Positions 22,417 to 34,999 of a DNA stretch of 64,000 nucleotides are shown one piece after another. This DNA comes from Perca fluviatilis (Eukaryota; Chordata; Actinopteri; Perciformes; Percidae): assembly GCF_010015445.1 (NCBI RefSeq), contig NC_053118.1, positions 22,494,937 to 22,558,936 on the forward strand, given 5' to 3'. The notes under the pieces were generated by a model. The model was not told where the DNA came from, did not search any database, and saw nothing but the letters and a program-made list of their open reading frames with translations. Made by a program: the position numbers and the translations under genes. The stretch's first letter is position 1. Each line of letters starts with the position of its first letter.

Positions 22417-23544
22417 CCAACTGCATGTGTGTCTATGCATGTGCATTAACCTCTGGAATTTACCCTCATCATTCTTGGTACGCCTTTAACATTAACTTTT
22501 TTATTTTGACAGATCAGATCTTAAGCCCAGTCTGTAATGTGGTCAAGTCTTCAGTTGTTGGCTTTGAAGTCGCTAATCTCCGTCACCATCGCTGCGTCCA
22601 TGTTGTAGGATGCCTGTCCAAGAAAAGCAGCAGCAGCTTGGCCCTGGGACATGTCAAACCCCTGGGTGTGTTAATATGTGATCAACCATAACTCACTGTA
22701 TACCCGCCCTCCCTTCCACTCATCGGCCTCTCTTACATTTCCACCATTTGGCCTCTCTTCTCAGCTGCAGCAGGTTAGGAAATATGTCGATGAGTTGGGC
22801 TCTGGTCTCCTAAATAGTAAACAATGTTTTAGTATCACATAAGTATCACTGTGCATCCCTCTTTTCCCCATTTTACCCATCTATCCATATTTCATCTGAC
22901 TCTTACTTGTGCACTGCTTTCTGTGTGCTCCTTTTTTTACCCTCTCTTGTCTTCACTGATCATCTTAGCGCTCTCCTCTCTCTGTTTTCTCCCTGATGAA
23001 GATGTTTATTTTTTTTATTGTCATGCATAGAACTGTGCCCAAGCCTCATGGTTTTAAAAGTCACCACGGATTAATATAAACCAGATCCAGAATAAAGCAC
23101 ACTTTAAACGATGCAGTCCAAAAATAAAGAAAACCAGATTTTATAATCAGATTTTCAGACCTTTATGTTTACAACACAATTTATAAATTACCTATTATGA
23201 TTAAAATCTACTAGATAAAGACTAAATAGTCCATCTTGCCTTCTTTTCCCAACTTTTGAGACAAAACGAACTTAAACACATCAAAATTAAACAACTACTT
23301 TTTTTATTGTCTGACACTCTTAAATCATCATAGTTTGTACAATAGAGAAGAAAATGGGTCTCACTCTTCCCTTCCTCCACTGTCCCCTAATGGCTGATTG
23401 GTTGGCATGGTCTCTTTTAGAGAACTGCCCTGACTGACTGGGAAGGGCCATTAATCAAAACCAAATAAATATCGTATAAAAAAGTTGGCATCAGGCAGTT
23501 TTCACATCTGCTTCAGACTGCAACCAAGAACAGTTCACAGCCCA
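22416..23544. other. Intergenic sequence, nothing recognised
   Basis: No coding similarity, RNA gene or clear repeat seen. Confidence 0.35.
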
Positions 23545-23576
23545 TACACACACAGAGACACACAGACAAACACACA

Positions 23577-23623
<47 letters not shown>

Positions 23624-23630
23624 ACACAAA
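23545..23630. repeat. Imperfect (CA)n microsatellite, intergenic
   Basis: CA run interrupted by CAGA, CAAA and CATA variants. Confidence 0.9.
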
Positions 23631-24046
23631 CCCGCTCAGAAGTGGCATGTCTCTTGGGTTCACTTATCTGGGGAAGTATGTCTGTTTTTGAGTGCTTATG
23701 TGATTAAACAGTTATGAGACAACACAGCCATGTTTATATCATTTAAAAATATATTTTGCACATCAACTACATGCTGACAGTGAGTCAACAGCCATATTTC
23801 ATCTACAAAATATAAAACTCATTTTCCACTTTGTTATTGAACAATTGCTGTGTTTTGGCACAATAGTAGGCCTGTAAAGCTTTGTACTTCCCTGCTGCAG
23901 ATGCTGCCAGCTCAGGGCTGTTTCCGACATTGAGTAGATCATTACTACTGATCACTGAGACCTAGTACAATGTAGCATTCTTATGTTGGATTGTGCAACT
24001 AAGAAAGCGGCTCTGAAAGTTGTTATAGCTTAGTCAGGGCCCATAG

Positions 24047-24048
<2 letters not shown>

Positions 24049-24087
<39 letters not shown>

Positions 24088-24103
24088 TGTGTATGTGTGT
24101 GTA

Positions 24104-24157
<54 letters not shown>
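24049..24157. repeat. Composite (GT)n(GA)n microsatellite upstream of adamtsl4
   Basis: GT repeats (with ATGT variants) to 24118 change abruptly to GA repeats (24119-24157). The end is about 120 bases before the TATA-like box of adamtsl4. Confidence 0.95.
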
Positions 24158-24280
24158 TGGGAGTGTAGGGTTTATGCGTGTGAAAGAGAGAGAGGGAGTT
24201 GTGTAATCTGTCCATTTTGTGTCTCCTGTCTCCCCCTTCTCTCTCCCCCCTGGCCCCCTGGCTGCCAGGCGTCACACCAG

Positions 24281-24563
24281 TTTATAATAAGGACCCAAAA
24301 AAAGTTGTCGAGTGAACGGGCTGAAAGAAAAAAAACGGAATCCTTCCCACTCTCCTAAAATCACTGAGAGTGACTGTGACAGGAGGAAGGGGACAGAGAG
24401 AGTGAGAGAGAGCTGAAGAAGCTCTCACAGGACTTCATCAGAATTTCTTTCAGGACTGCACGGACCGGAACGGACCTCTAACCGACCACTAAACCTGGAC
24501 TGATAATCAATAGCGGTGATTAGTCGCGGAGTGAGAACTGTTGTGGGAGATTCTTGGAGGAGC
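24281..24563 (+). promoter_or_regulatory. adamtsl4: Probable adamtsl4 core promoter and 5' UTR
   Basis: A TATA-like TTTATAATAA at 24281-24290 lies about 275 bases before the start codon. The stretch between them has no ATG, as expected for a 5' UTR, and becomes CpG-rich from about 24440. A composite GT/GA microsatellite ends 124 bases upstream of the TATA-like box. The transcription start itself is not visible; this is inference. Confidence 0.4.
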
Positions 24564-25090
24564 ATGCGGCTCGGTTTACTATTCAGGTAAAACGTTACAA
24601 CCTGCTGCCTCATCTGATTGTACACATCACCACATGTGGGGGGTTTGCATCCTCCTTTGAGCGAGCACGGTGTTTACGTTGAGCGTGGAATAGCCTACAT
24701 TTAAAAAGTTTTTTTTTTGTGGCGAAGTTTTGGCTTTTACGCACGATGCCTTCTTGTTGCGCACTGGGCGCTGTGCAGGATATATGATAGGAATATACGC
24801 GAAGACATCTGGGTTTAGGTTAGAGTCTTTCCCCTAAAGGCGAATTTTTGTGAGTTTTCCCCCCTGTTGCATCTCTCTCTCTCTTTCCCTATGTCCCCGC
24901 AGCTCTGAGTTTATTCTACAATGTGCCACTGTAGCGGCCAGGGAAACGTGGGTCCGGGTAGGGGGTCGTTACTTCGGCCTGAGCGGCTCTGTTGTGTCGG
25001 ACTGTGCGGGACCTTTGTCTGTGTTTTTCGGGGTAGTTATGTAGCCTGGTGTCGGGAAGCTTCCAGAGACCACGGCGGTGCACCACACTG
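24440..25090. promoter_or_regulatory. adamtsl4: CpG-rich segment around adamtsl4 exon 1
   Basis: CpG dinucleotides are clearly denser here (for example in CACGGACCGGAACGG, GATTAGTCGCGG, TTGCGCACTGGGCGC and GGGGGTCGTTACTTCGGCC) than in the surrounding intergenic and intronic DNA. This spans the first exon and the start of intron 1, as is usual for a vertebrate promoter-associated CpG-rich region. I counted by eye only. Confidence 0.5.
24564..24586 (+). CDS. adamtsl4: adamtsl4 exon 1 coding part: start codon and signal peptide start
   Basis: ATG at 24564 in an acceptable context (A at -3), encoding MRLGLLF, then donor AG|GTAAAA. No other ATG occurs between about 24300 and this one. Joining to exon 2 gives a clean hydrophobic signal peptide ([14 protein letters not shown]) in frame with the rest of the protein, which is why I chose this start. 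The family gene structure (short first coding exon) supports it. Confidence 0.82.
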
Positions 25091-28000
25091 GGAAGAAGGG
25101 ACCAATTACTCTGACTACATGCGGCCTGCGGACTGGTGTTTGTGGTGATGGTTTGGTTCTCGTGGTGAGCGCTGAATGGTCCATCTTAGCAAGTCGTTTA
25201 GTATCATGTTCGGGCTATTTTCTTGGCAGATGAAGAGATGGCATTCCACTTGTTTCCAATGCACTTGTCTCGACAGTTTTATGGAGATTCTTGTGATGAA
25301 CCACAAGTATGAACAGATCAACTTCCGTTTTTCTTTAGACTACAATTTCTGAAACTTTTCACCTTAAAAGGGAAAATAAGGTTTCAAAGACTCAAAATTA
25401 GAAGGAATAGCCTATAGAAAAAAAAGCTTTTACACTGCTGTAGTGGCTCATGCTTCCTAAAGTAGTTTTAATGTCAAATTTAAGGACACTAACCCAAAAT
25501 TAAAGGCCACGTTCAACACCATCCCACACCATAAACCCCCTCCTTTGAACATCAGATCTTAAATAAAAGTACCTCACAGTAAAAGATGATTTTGGATGTT
25601 GTGACTGATTGAGTGTGGTTGCTGTATGTGTGTGTGTGTGTGTGTGTGTGTTAAAGCCACATCCTCAGGGTGTGTACAGTCCCAGAGAGAGGCATGTGGA
25701 GGGAAAACATACTTGCTGTTTAAACCCATTAGTTTGTTAGCGCCTCTCAGGCTTCCCCAGATTGATTGAGATGTTTGCCTGTGAACCCAGAAGGGAAAAA
25801 GAAACTTGTGTTCACCCCCGCCGGAGCCATCACGCCACCTGTAGTGGGAAGGAAAGTGGCATAATTGGTTGCTGAAGTACACTTAGGTCACTGGAACATA
25901 TGATAGGGTGTTCACTCAATACGTTTAATGCTGTTTTTAAACTAAATGTACATTTGGTGGAAAATGTTCAAGAAAGCTGATGACCATTGGGCAGAGAACA
26001 ATAACGTCTCTGTGAGTTCACACGGCATCTACCAATTTCACGTTTAGGTCATGGAACAATTATGTCCTTTACAAAAGACCCTATTCAACCTGTTGGTGTT
26101 TAAAATCCTGTATATCTGCCACATCTTTCACCCTGTGTTCTTCATCCCTCCAGGCTCTATGTGCTGTGGGGCTTTGTGGTGGTCTCGACCTCCGTGACCA
26201 AGGCAGCCAAGAAGAAGGTAAGTCATTAGCTCATTATGAGTGAGATGCACAGACAACAGAATCACAATGGGGAGGTGACAATTAAAAGGTTGTTTCACAT
26301 TATTTCATGTCTTAAAACAATCTTGACTTGCCCATATGAACATCACTGCAATTGTTCATACTGGCTGCAAAGAGATCCCTTTCTTTTTCCTTTTAAGATA
26401 CTTTTTTTGGGGGGTATTTTCACCTTTATTGGACAGTGAAGAGGCAGACTGGAAACGGGGAAGAGAGCTAGACATATGACATGCAACAAAGGTTCCCGGC
26501 TGCAGACCGTTGCAGTTATGTGGCATGCACTGTAACCATTTGGCTACCAAGGTGCTCCCTTTCTAACACCAATGGAAGAGATGGGAGAGAAAAAATCCAT
26601 AGTCTTCAGTCTTTGCAGAAATGCATGTTCAGCCAAAGCTAATGTGAGGCTTCATTAGTCAGAGCAGTCAAATCCAGTCAGTCTTTTTAGTATTAAATTC
26701 CCTCTTTGTGTTAGCATCCCTCCACGTACTAAAAAGTCTATAACTTTGGAAGATAGCCACTTGATTTGACTAACTCAGACTCCTGAAGCCTCGTATCAGC
26801 TTCCACTAAACTTTGGGACAAATTCGTGTTATAGATAACAACATCTTTTCATAATCTATTTAGGTTTTTAAATAGTTTATTTAGCTTCAAGCAGCTATAT
26901 TTGCTATTTTTATAATAACAATGTATCAAATGACAATGTGAAAACAATGTGAATGGAGTTGCTCGTAGTGAAGAAGCTTCTGTGACTTGTGATCGGAATC
27001 TGCATCTCCCCTCGGCATTACAGAGCTTTATTGTGAGTTTCAGCTCATTGTTCAGCTGTCCGGCCACAACTTTACTGTTTTCGTTCACTCTCACCACAAA
27101 CGCAAATATCTGTTGCTGCAGGTTTAAGATGTTCCTCAACCTATAAACAAAAACGTAATGCTTCAGTTTAGCTGGCATCTGTTGTACACTCTGTTCTCCG
27201 TTGTACTCTACTTACTTTACTTTTTTTCATATTCATCTTGTTTACGCAATTGTTCTAAGTAAAGTGTTGCATGTTCACCCTCTTGAAGCCAAAGCATGCC
27301 TTTCTGACAACAAAGTTGTTCTTAATACTAAATGAAAGAAGAAGAACAACCATCTCTTCCACTGGAAACAGGTTAAGAACTGGATTCTTCCCTGCCTGTA
27401 TGGAGAGGAGGAATAATTCAATTCAATTCAATTCAATTGTATTTATAGTATCAAATCATAACAAGAGTTATCTCGAGACACTTTACAGATAGAGTAGGTC
27501 TAGACCACACTCTATAATTTATAAGTTTATAAGTCCCAACAATTCTAGTAATTCCCTAGTAATTACAAAATTGACAGAGTTCAGTGTACATATGGGCATG
27601 TAGGGATTGTTGTAAGACAGAATTTAAAACAAGTGAACTGATCCTTTTAAAAGGGCTCACAGCTGAGGAGGGCCCACAGTAGTAAGATAATTTGTTTAAA
27701 AAAGTGTAATAACAGGAGAGGCTGAACTCACAGCATCACTCCTGTCTGGTTCAGGCCTGGCAGTACAGTGTCGCAGGAGTTTAACCAGTAGCTGCAGAGG
27801 TCAGCGGTGGCTGCTGCAGGGTCACTGCACGGAGCTCATTAATGTTTCCAGTTATGTGGCAGCTGTGTGTTTGATGTCACTCATTACAACAGAACACACC
27901 TCCCCTCCAAAAACACACACACACACACACACACCACCATTTTTAGCCCCCCCCCCCCTCCCCAATCTCTCACCCCTTTCTCCTTCCTTTTCTCCCAGCC

Positions 28001-28404
28001 TCCTGCCATTTTACCTCAGACAGAGACAGGAACTCTTAGAATCTGGATAATACAGCATCGGAACACACATGCGCGGATGCATAGAAACACAAACACACAA
28101 GTATGCCTCTTACACCTGTCCCCTCTCTCCACAAAACCACAAACTGTTTGTACAGTATGTTTACTTGCATATTTCTGCCCATGTTCACACAAATATACAC
28201 ACTCAAAGAGAGATAGAGAGAGGGGAGAAGTGGAGCGCAGATTTATGTTTTGCTTCTTTCTGAATGGAAACTTTTGTTCAGCTCTCATGTTTGCTGCTCT
28301 GCCAACCAGGCCAACGCTTCAGTTATAAAATGAGAGGAGAAACATGTATCTGCAGCCACAGATGAGGACATCAAAGCCTGACCTGGCAGCCACACACACA
28401 CAAG

Positions 28405-28437
<33 letters not shown>

Positions 28438-29531
28438 CAAACACACATGCACAGCCAGATCGGCCCCAATTCTTGATCTTTTTCTGCAGTGCATTACTAT
28501 GATACCAACTCCAATGAATTTATCCATCTGCTCATAAGCTGCTGGCAGGTGACTGAGTCAAAAGCTCAGGATTTATATTTTGGCCACAGAGGAAGGAAAC
28601 TCACGAGACTGCAGCTCTGCAGTGGACTCAGTGAAGAAATAAGTCCCTCCAGAGATTTCTGATTTTGCAATGGCAGCATTTTTGCTATGTTAAATACTTC
28701 TCTAAAATTTTGCCAAGGCTTGTAGTTTTTAAAGCAGGGTTAAGGTTACAGGTCAGTTGTAGTATACTGTATATAGTCACTTCCACTTATTTAACCAGCA
28801 AAACTTTTTTTCAACTGACCTATTTATTTCCATAAAGTTTTCATTCAGCCCTAACGTTTTAAAATTGTACTAAACATACTGAAAACTGGCTTTTGAATCA
28901 AATGTTTCAAAACCGAGAACTTTGTCAACGTTTTCTCTAAGAAGTGGAATGAAAAACGTTTTTTTTAAATAAGATAAATGTAAAGAGGTAAAGGTAGTGG
29001 CCTCACACAGATTTCTTGTCCTGCTGAATGTGGTGATGATGGATCAGTTACCTCACGAACAGATGAGCTTTTGTTAAAAGTAGTGTTTGGAGTGATGAGG
29101 AAAAATGTAGCACAGAAAGATTCAAGGCAATTACCACAAAAACAGCCTATATTAGCTTATAGAATTATTATACAGAGCTGAAATTATTATTTGATATCTG
29201 ACTATTTTGAGAATCATATAAGTAATATCTTAGGCAAAAATGACAAAAAAATCACTAGTTCCAGTTTCTCACATGTAAATATTTTCTTATTGTATCGATT
29301 ATTCAAGTGACAGAAAAGTAATCAAGCAACTATTTTGGTAATCAATATATATCAGTCATAAATCAAATATCTGGTTAAACAAAACAAGACGTTTAAAGGC
29401 CTCACCTTGAACTCTAAGAATTATTATCATGCTTGTTTTGAGTCATATAGTTTCCTTTTGGCCTGATACTTTTGGCGGCTCAGTGGTTGGGAAACTTGGA
29501 TTAAAAGGGTAAAGTTGTAATAGATGTGTAA

Positions 29532-29619
<88 letters not shown>

Positions 29620-32600
29620 CCAGGTGGTAGGCAGACGGTCCAGACAGGTGTTTGAGGCGGAGCCTGTGGAGGGGGTGTGGTCTGTCTGGGAGGAGTGGTC
29701 TGACTGCTCTCAGACCTGTGGTGCGGGCGTCTCACAAAGGACCAGGAAGTGTTTACCTCCTCCTCCTCCTCCTCCACCTCCCCAAACCCCTCCCCTCTCC
29801 CACTCTCCACCTAACTGGGCAGGTTATTTGCCCGGGGGCATCGGAGGTCCTGTCATCTCACCTGTACGCCCCTACTACCCTCCTCGTTACCCCGGGCAAC
29901 ACCAGCCTTATCAACAGTCCCCGTCGATTTCCACCAATCACAACCAAGGTTTGTCTCTGTATCGGAATACCAACGTGAGGGGAGAAGACGGAGGAGGACG
30001 AGCTCCTGTCCCGGGACAGGCCAATCCAAACCCTCCTTTTTACCAGCCAGGAGCCTCCCCAAACAATCAAGAACATGTGTCCATTTACCGATCGCCCTAC
30101 AGCGCTCCTTCACACAGCTACAACCAGCCAGCACGCACGATCAGGAGGCCGACCAATCCATTAGCAGCGAGGGCTGCAGGAGGCGGGAGCAGAAGGTCGA
30201 TCTCCCCCAATCGGGAGGGTTTGCCTGCGAGGAGGTAAGTGAGACTGGACAAGCAAACTAATTAATTAGAGCCAAGCTTCTCAGAGATATAAGTTAATTT
30301 TTCAACTGTAAAATGTCCCACTCATAGCCTGACAAGCCAGACCCACATCAGGATGTTGGGTCTGGGAACTCACCATTGACAGGTCTCAATCCGAGGGGCG
30401 GGATAAACGGTTGTCTTTCAAATTCCCTCAGCACGTAATAGGATAGCACGTAAAAGAGAAGCTACTGACTTCTGTGCCGTTCTTTGTTCTTTTCTCAAAG
30501 AAAAGCTGAACTCCAAGTCTTCCAGAAGACCACAGTTCCCAGCAGCAGCAGCCATAAGCCCGCCCACCGACTCTATACACGATGTGATTGGCCTGACCAG
30601 AGTTTGGTTTTTCCAGCTCGCAAGCCAACGGAGAGTGCCTAGACCCCCCCTGGCTGCAAATTAAATTTGCTGCCGCTAGGGTGCGTCTAGATTTCTAGGC
30701 TATCCCACTCAGTATGTTTTGGTCACAATTCTTGATTCATTAAATTTACTGGCCAATATATCATAAACAGATGTTTTGAATGTTGGAATCAGCTTTAAAA
30801 TCCAGTATCAGTCGTACTTGAAAAACAATAATTTTCAACATTTTCTTATATTTTCAAAAGTCTTTTTTAAAGGTCAAAGAACAATACAGAAACACTGATT
30901 CAATCAATTTCCAGTTAGTTTCTTGAGCGAGCACCCTGAGTTGATCTTTTTCAGTAGTTTTTCAGTGCCTCAGTTTTGCCTCACTGGTAAAAAAAAAAAA
31001 ACAGAGTTCCAATGACATGGCTTCAAACCTCTGTGATCTCTGGGAACTCAGCGATGATTTCTCAACAAAGACGTCACCGAAATAAAAGATTCTTCAGAGT
31101 ACCATTTGATGCACATGTTCAGGATTCATTTAGGTGCCATTAGTTTAAGTGCTGACATTGTTTAGGCATTAGAGAGGTTTGTTATGATGTCTTGAGTGTT
31201 GGGAGTTGGAGTTATGCCCATAACTGGTATTTGCTGTGTTATTACATCATTACTTCTGGCTTTTGTCATACCAACAGGCACTGCATTACTTTGCCCGCTC
31301 ACTACAGCCTGCTGGCTCAATGTCCGTTGTGATTATAGTGCACATCTAAAACGTATCCTGTCTTTCTGTTTTCTTTATCTCTGTCGCTGCCTCTTGCTCT
31401 TTCTGTCCATCTGTAAATCTTTCTCTATAAATACTTCCTGTTTCTTTATTATATTTTTTTTGTGTCTTTCTTTTTGACTCACAGGTCTTCCGCCATCCGT
31501 CCAGGTCAGTTTGGGTATGGCAGGGTCCCGTTCTCTCTGCCTCTGCATCGTCCCAACCGGCAGGCTCGGCACACTGTTAACGGCACTGACGCTGAAACAT
31601 CACCTGGACTCGATGAAGATGAAGCAGAGAATGAAAGGAAAGAGGAAGAGAAGACGGGGAGTGATGGAGAAGACATGGAGGCAGGGAGGCGTGAGGAGGA
31701 GGAGAGCACTGAGACACCTGCTGCTGAGGAGTTTCCCATGACAGCCACCGCAACTGGCAACCCACCCCGCCACGTTGACCGACCCCCACAAACTGATACT
31801 GAGCACGGGAGGGCAAGACAGCAAGCCCAATCCTCGCACTCCTTCTCACGCTCCTCGCCTCAGCCCAACCGCCACCGGTTTGACTGGCACTCCCTCACTG
31901 CACCGTCTCCTCCCATCCATCCTCTCTCCCGGCCAAACTCCCCTGCCCTCACTTCACCTTTTTCCTCACCTCTCCACCGCTCCAGCCCCATGCACAGAGA
32001 CAGGGAGGTCCACCCAGGCTTCATCCCACACGCCCCACCAGCCAGCGACATCTACCCACTACAGCACCCCACCATCCCGCACCTGGGTGTGGAATCAGGC
32101 AGGGATGGAGGAAGAGGAGTTCCTCAGGTCCACAGATGCTCTGGGCCGGAGAAGGAGTATCGTAGGTGCTTCTCACAGGTAAGATCTTCCCCCAGAAACC
32201 ACTTAAATATTCCACTTAATTCACTGGCTTCACACCCTTTTAACAATCTCAGTATTTTACTTTCATAGCAGCTCCTCTGTGTGTATGTCCCCTGCTCAAC
32301 TCTGCTTTATTCAGCCTGCAGTCATGCTTGATTTATATGCATGCCGTGTGTTGAAGGGAACAGTTAGGCGGGTGTAAACTGAGGAGTTGAAGGTCAGCAC
32401 TGTGTATTTGATAGATAGATCATTCCTTAGCTCCAACACTAGCTGGGTGTGTATGAGCACTCGGATGGAAACTGACTGCTACTGCCTCCGCTGCTCCAAG
32501 GCGCGTGTGTAATCTGGGTCGCAACCAGAATACACACCTCCGTTGTAAATTTATACAAGTTTCTTTGCGACTGGTTGCACATACGTGTGAGTATAAATAC

Positions 32601-33799
32601 GTGCCAGAACCAGCGTGTAAATGTGTGTATATGTATGTGTGTGTATTGATGCAATGTCCTGTCTGACTCGGGGCCTGCACTGATGATTGGGGTTGGGACC
32701 CGCTCCATACCTCTCAGTACGGCTCAGTGCAAGAATGATCAATAGCAAAGTGTGCGTATGTGCTGCCAAAAAGCACAGAGACCCAGACAGGCCAGTCGCT
32801 TCAGATGGGCCAACTCATCCTCGACACACAGGTGAGACTCTGAAGTCGATCCCGCAGTAACTCAGGTTTCACTGAGACAGGAATGCCACGCTTGATTTCA
32901 CTCAATTAAATGTAAGATTGAGAGTGAATATCGTGGATGAAGAGTTTTTAGTGATCAGGTGTTTCTCCTAGAGATCATATCCACAGTGTAATTTAGTTGA
33001 TATGTTGTTAATATTCTTTATTTCTTGGTACGATGGACTCATTTAAAGCATAAAAACCAGGACGCTAGACATTTTTAGGTGTCACCTCTCCTGGCATTAA
33101 CACGTATGACGCATTTCACATATGTTAATCTTAATCAGCTGCATCAGCTCATCAGTATTACACTTGGCGAGCATGCACGTTTTTCACCTTTTTGAAATGG
33201 CTGCTTCAAATTAACAGTAGGCTTTCACACAACCTTCCACCATCTTTGTCATTTTTCAAACATCAGTCAATCAATTGGCAAATTGTCAACTGCAGTCCTT
33301 TGTGGTCAGATAGTTTCTGATACAATTTGTAATTATGCAAATTTTACACTGTATTTCATGTAGACATAGTCCTTGTAGAGCTGCGTTTACCCTGTTTTTG
33401 TTAATATACTTAAGTATCAAATAAAGTATTGTTTTGGTATCAGGACCGAAACTTGTATTGGTAATTCAATCAAAACATTTTAAACTATAACAAGACCTAG
33501 ATACAGGATAAAAACTAAAAAACAATATGATGTGAAATATCTTATCAGAGTGCTATTTAACAATGCAGTGCTGAGAAAGTATCATTCATGTTCGAGTTTT
33601 ATGAAAATCGAGCAACCATGTGACAGAATGAAATACACAGAAGGGACTGATCCTTCGTATCTTTTTAGATTGCATCACAGGGACAGAAATACTTGAGTAC
33701 ATGTGACGGGGTTATTTATTCCAGCAGATCACTTGTAGCAGGTCTGACTTAAGTGAGAGTGTAGGAGGAGATGATGAGATTTAATATAAATACAACACG

Positions 33800-33872
<73 letters not shown>

Positions 33873-34527
33873 ATGCATTTTCACTCTCTCAAGTTATCTT
33901 CACAACTGGCTCTTATTGAGGGGAAGTACTCACTTGAATTTGGGGTCAGGTTGGCACTTGTGGACCCTTTGATTTTTTTCTCTTTAGATAATTTGGCAGG
34001 CTCTCTTGCCCTCTTTTATCTCCCTCTCTTTCTTCCTTTCTGTCTCGGCCCGGCGGTGTGTGATAGTCCCCGTGTTAAAACAGATTTAGTAGCTGGCAGA
34101 ATAGTTGCCCTGTGTGTGCCAGCAGCACTAATAGCAGTCCTGTGACGGCTCAGCCTGACTCATTGGGTTACATATTTACCCAACATTAGCCTCTGCTTCA
34201 GCCTTGTTTGCTCCTGCAGGATCCACATTTTTATGTCTTTTCATTATTTAAAGATAGGTTTAAGTGCTGATGAATGCAGGACTTTGCCCAGGCGTGTATG
34301 TACTTTATAGATGTATGTATGTATATATGTGTGTGTGTGAGTGAGCCAGTTAGTGTGACACATCCTATTATCTATTAGGTGTGTTGGTCATAACACACCG
34401 TGCCTGAGGCCCATCACAAGTGTGGTTAGCTGTGTGTATGCATGTGTTTTTACTGTTGCGTAGAAGCAAGTGGAGAACCAAGAGAGGGACAGAGGAAATG
34501 AGAAGTCCAAAAGGGGAAGAGAGAGAG

Positions 34528-34569
<42 letters not shown>

Positions 34570-34908
34570 TGTGTGTGTGTGCGTGTGTGTGCGTTAGAGT
34601 AAAGGAAGTGACGCAGTTAAGTAGTAGTGAAAGAGAGTACTGTTTTTAGAAAATCTGCACGCTAATGTGGGAGGTTGAGCTAAAGGGCGAGGGCAGAGAA
34701 AAGGTGAGGAGGGAGTGAGGCAAAGAAGAAATAGACATGAAGGCTGTTGACTGAGGATGAATGTTTAGGTGTGTGTGAGAAAGAACTTAGGCAGTCCTGT
34801 ACAGAGGAGTAAAGGGAGGCAGCAACAAATAGAGCATGATGGAGAGAAAAAGATTCTGCAGGAAGACAAGAGGAAGTTTGTATCAGAGGAAGAGAGGGAT
34901 ACGTGGAA

Positions 34909-34999
<91 letters not shown>

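Noticed and set aside
24850..25148. Alternative first exon of adamtsl4 starting with ATG at 24921
   Set aside because: The sequence after the CCCCGCAG acceptor has an ATG but a quick stop and no signal peptide; the 24564 start joins perfectly to exon 2.
26393..26560. Possible functional tRNA gene in the SINE fragments
   Set aside because: Only a degraded tRNA-like head is visible and no complete cloverleaf can be drawn.
31506..32215. Several overlapping frames on both strands of adamtsl4 exon 4
   Set aside because: The long exon is GC-rich and low in stops. Only the frame that splices in phase from exon 3 to exon 5 carries the conserved IRPGQFGYG block and TSP1 cysteines.
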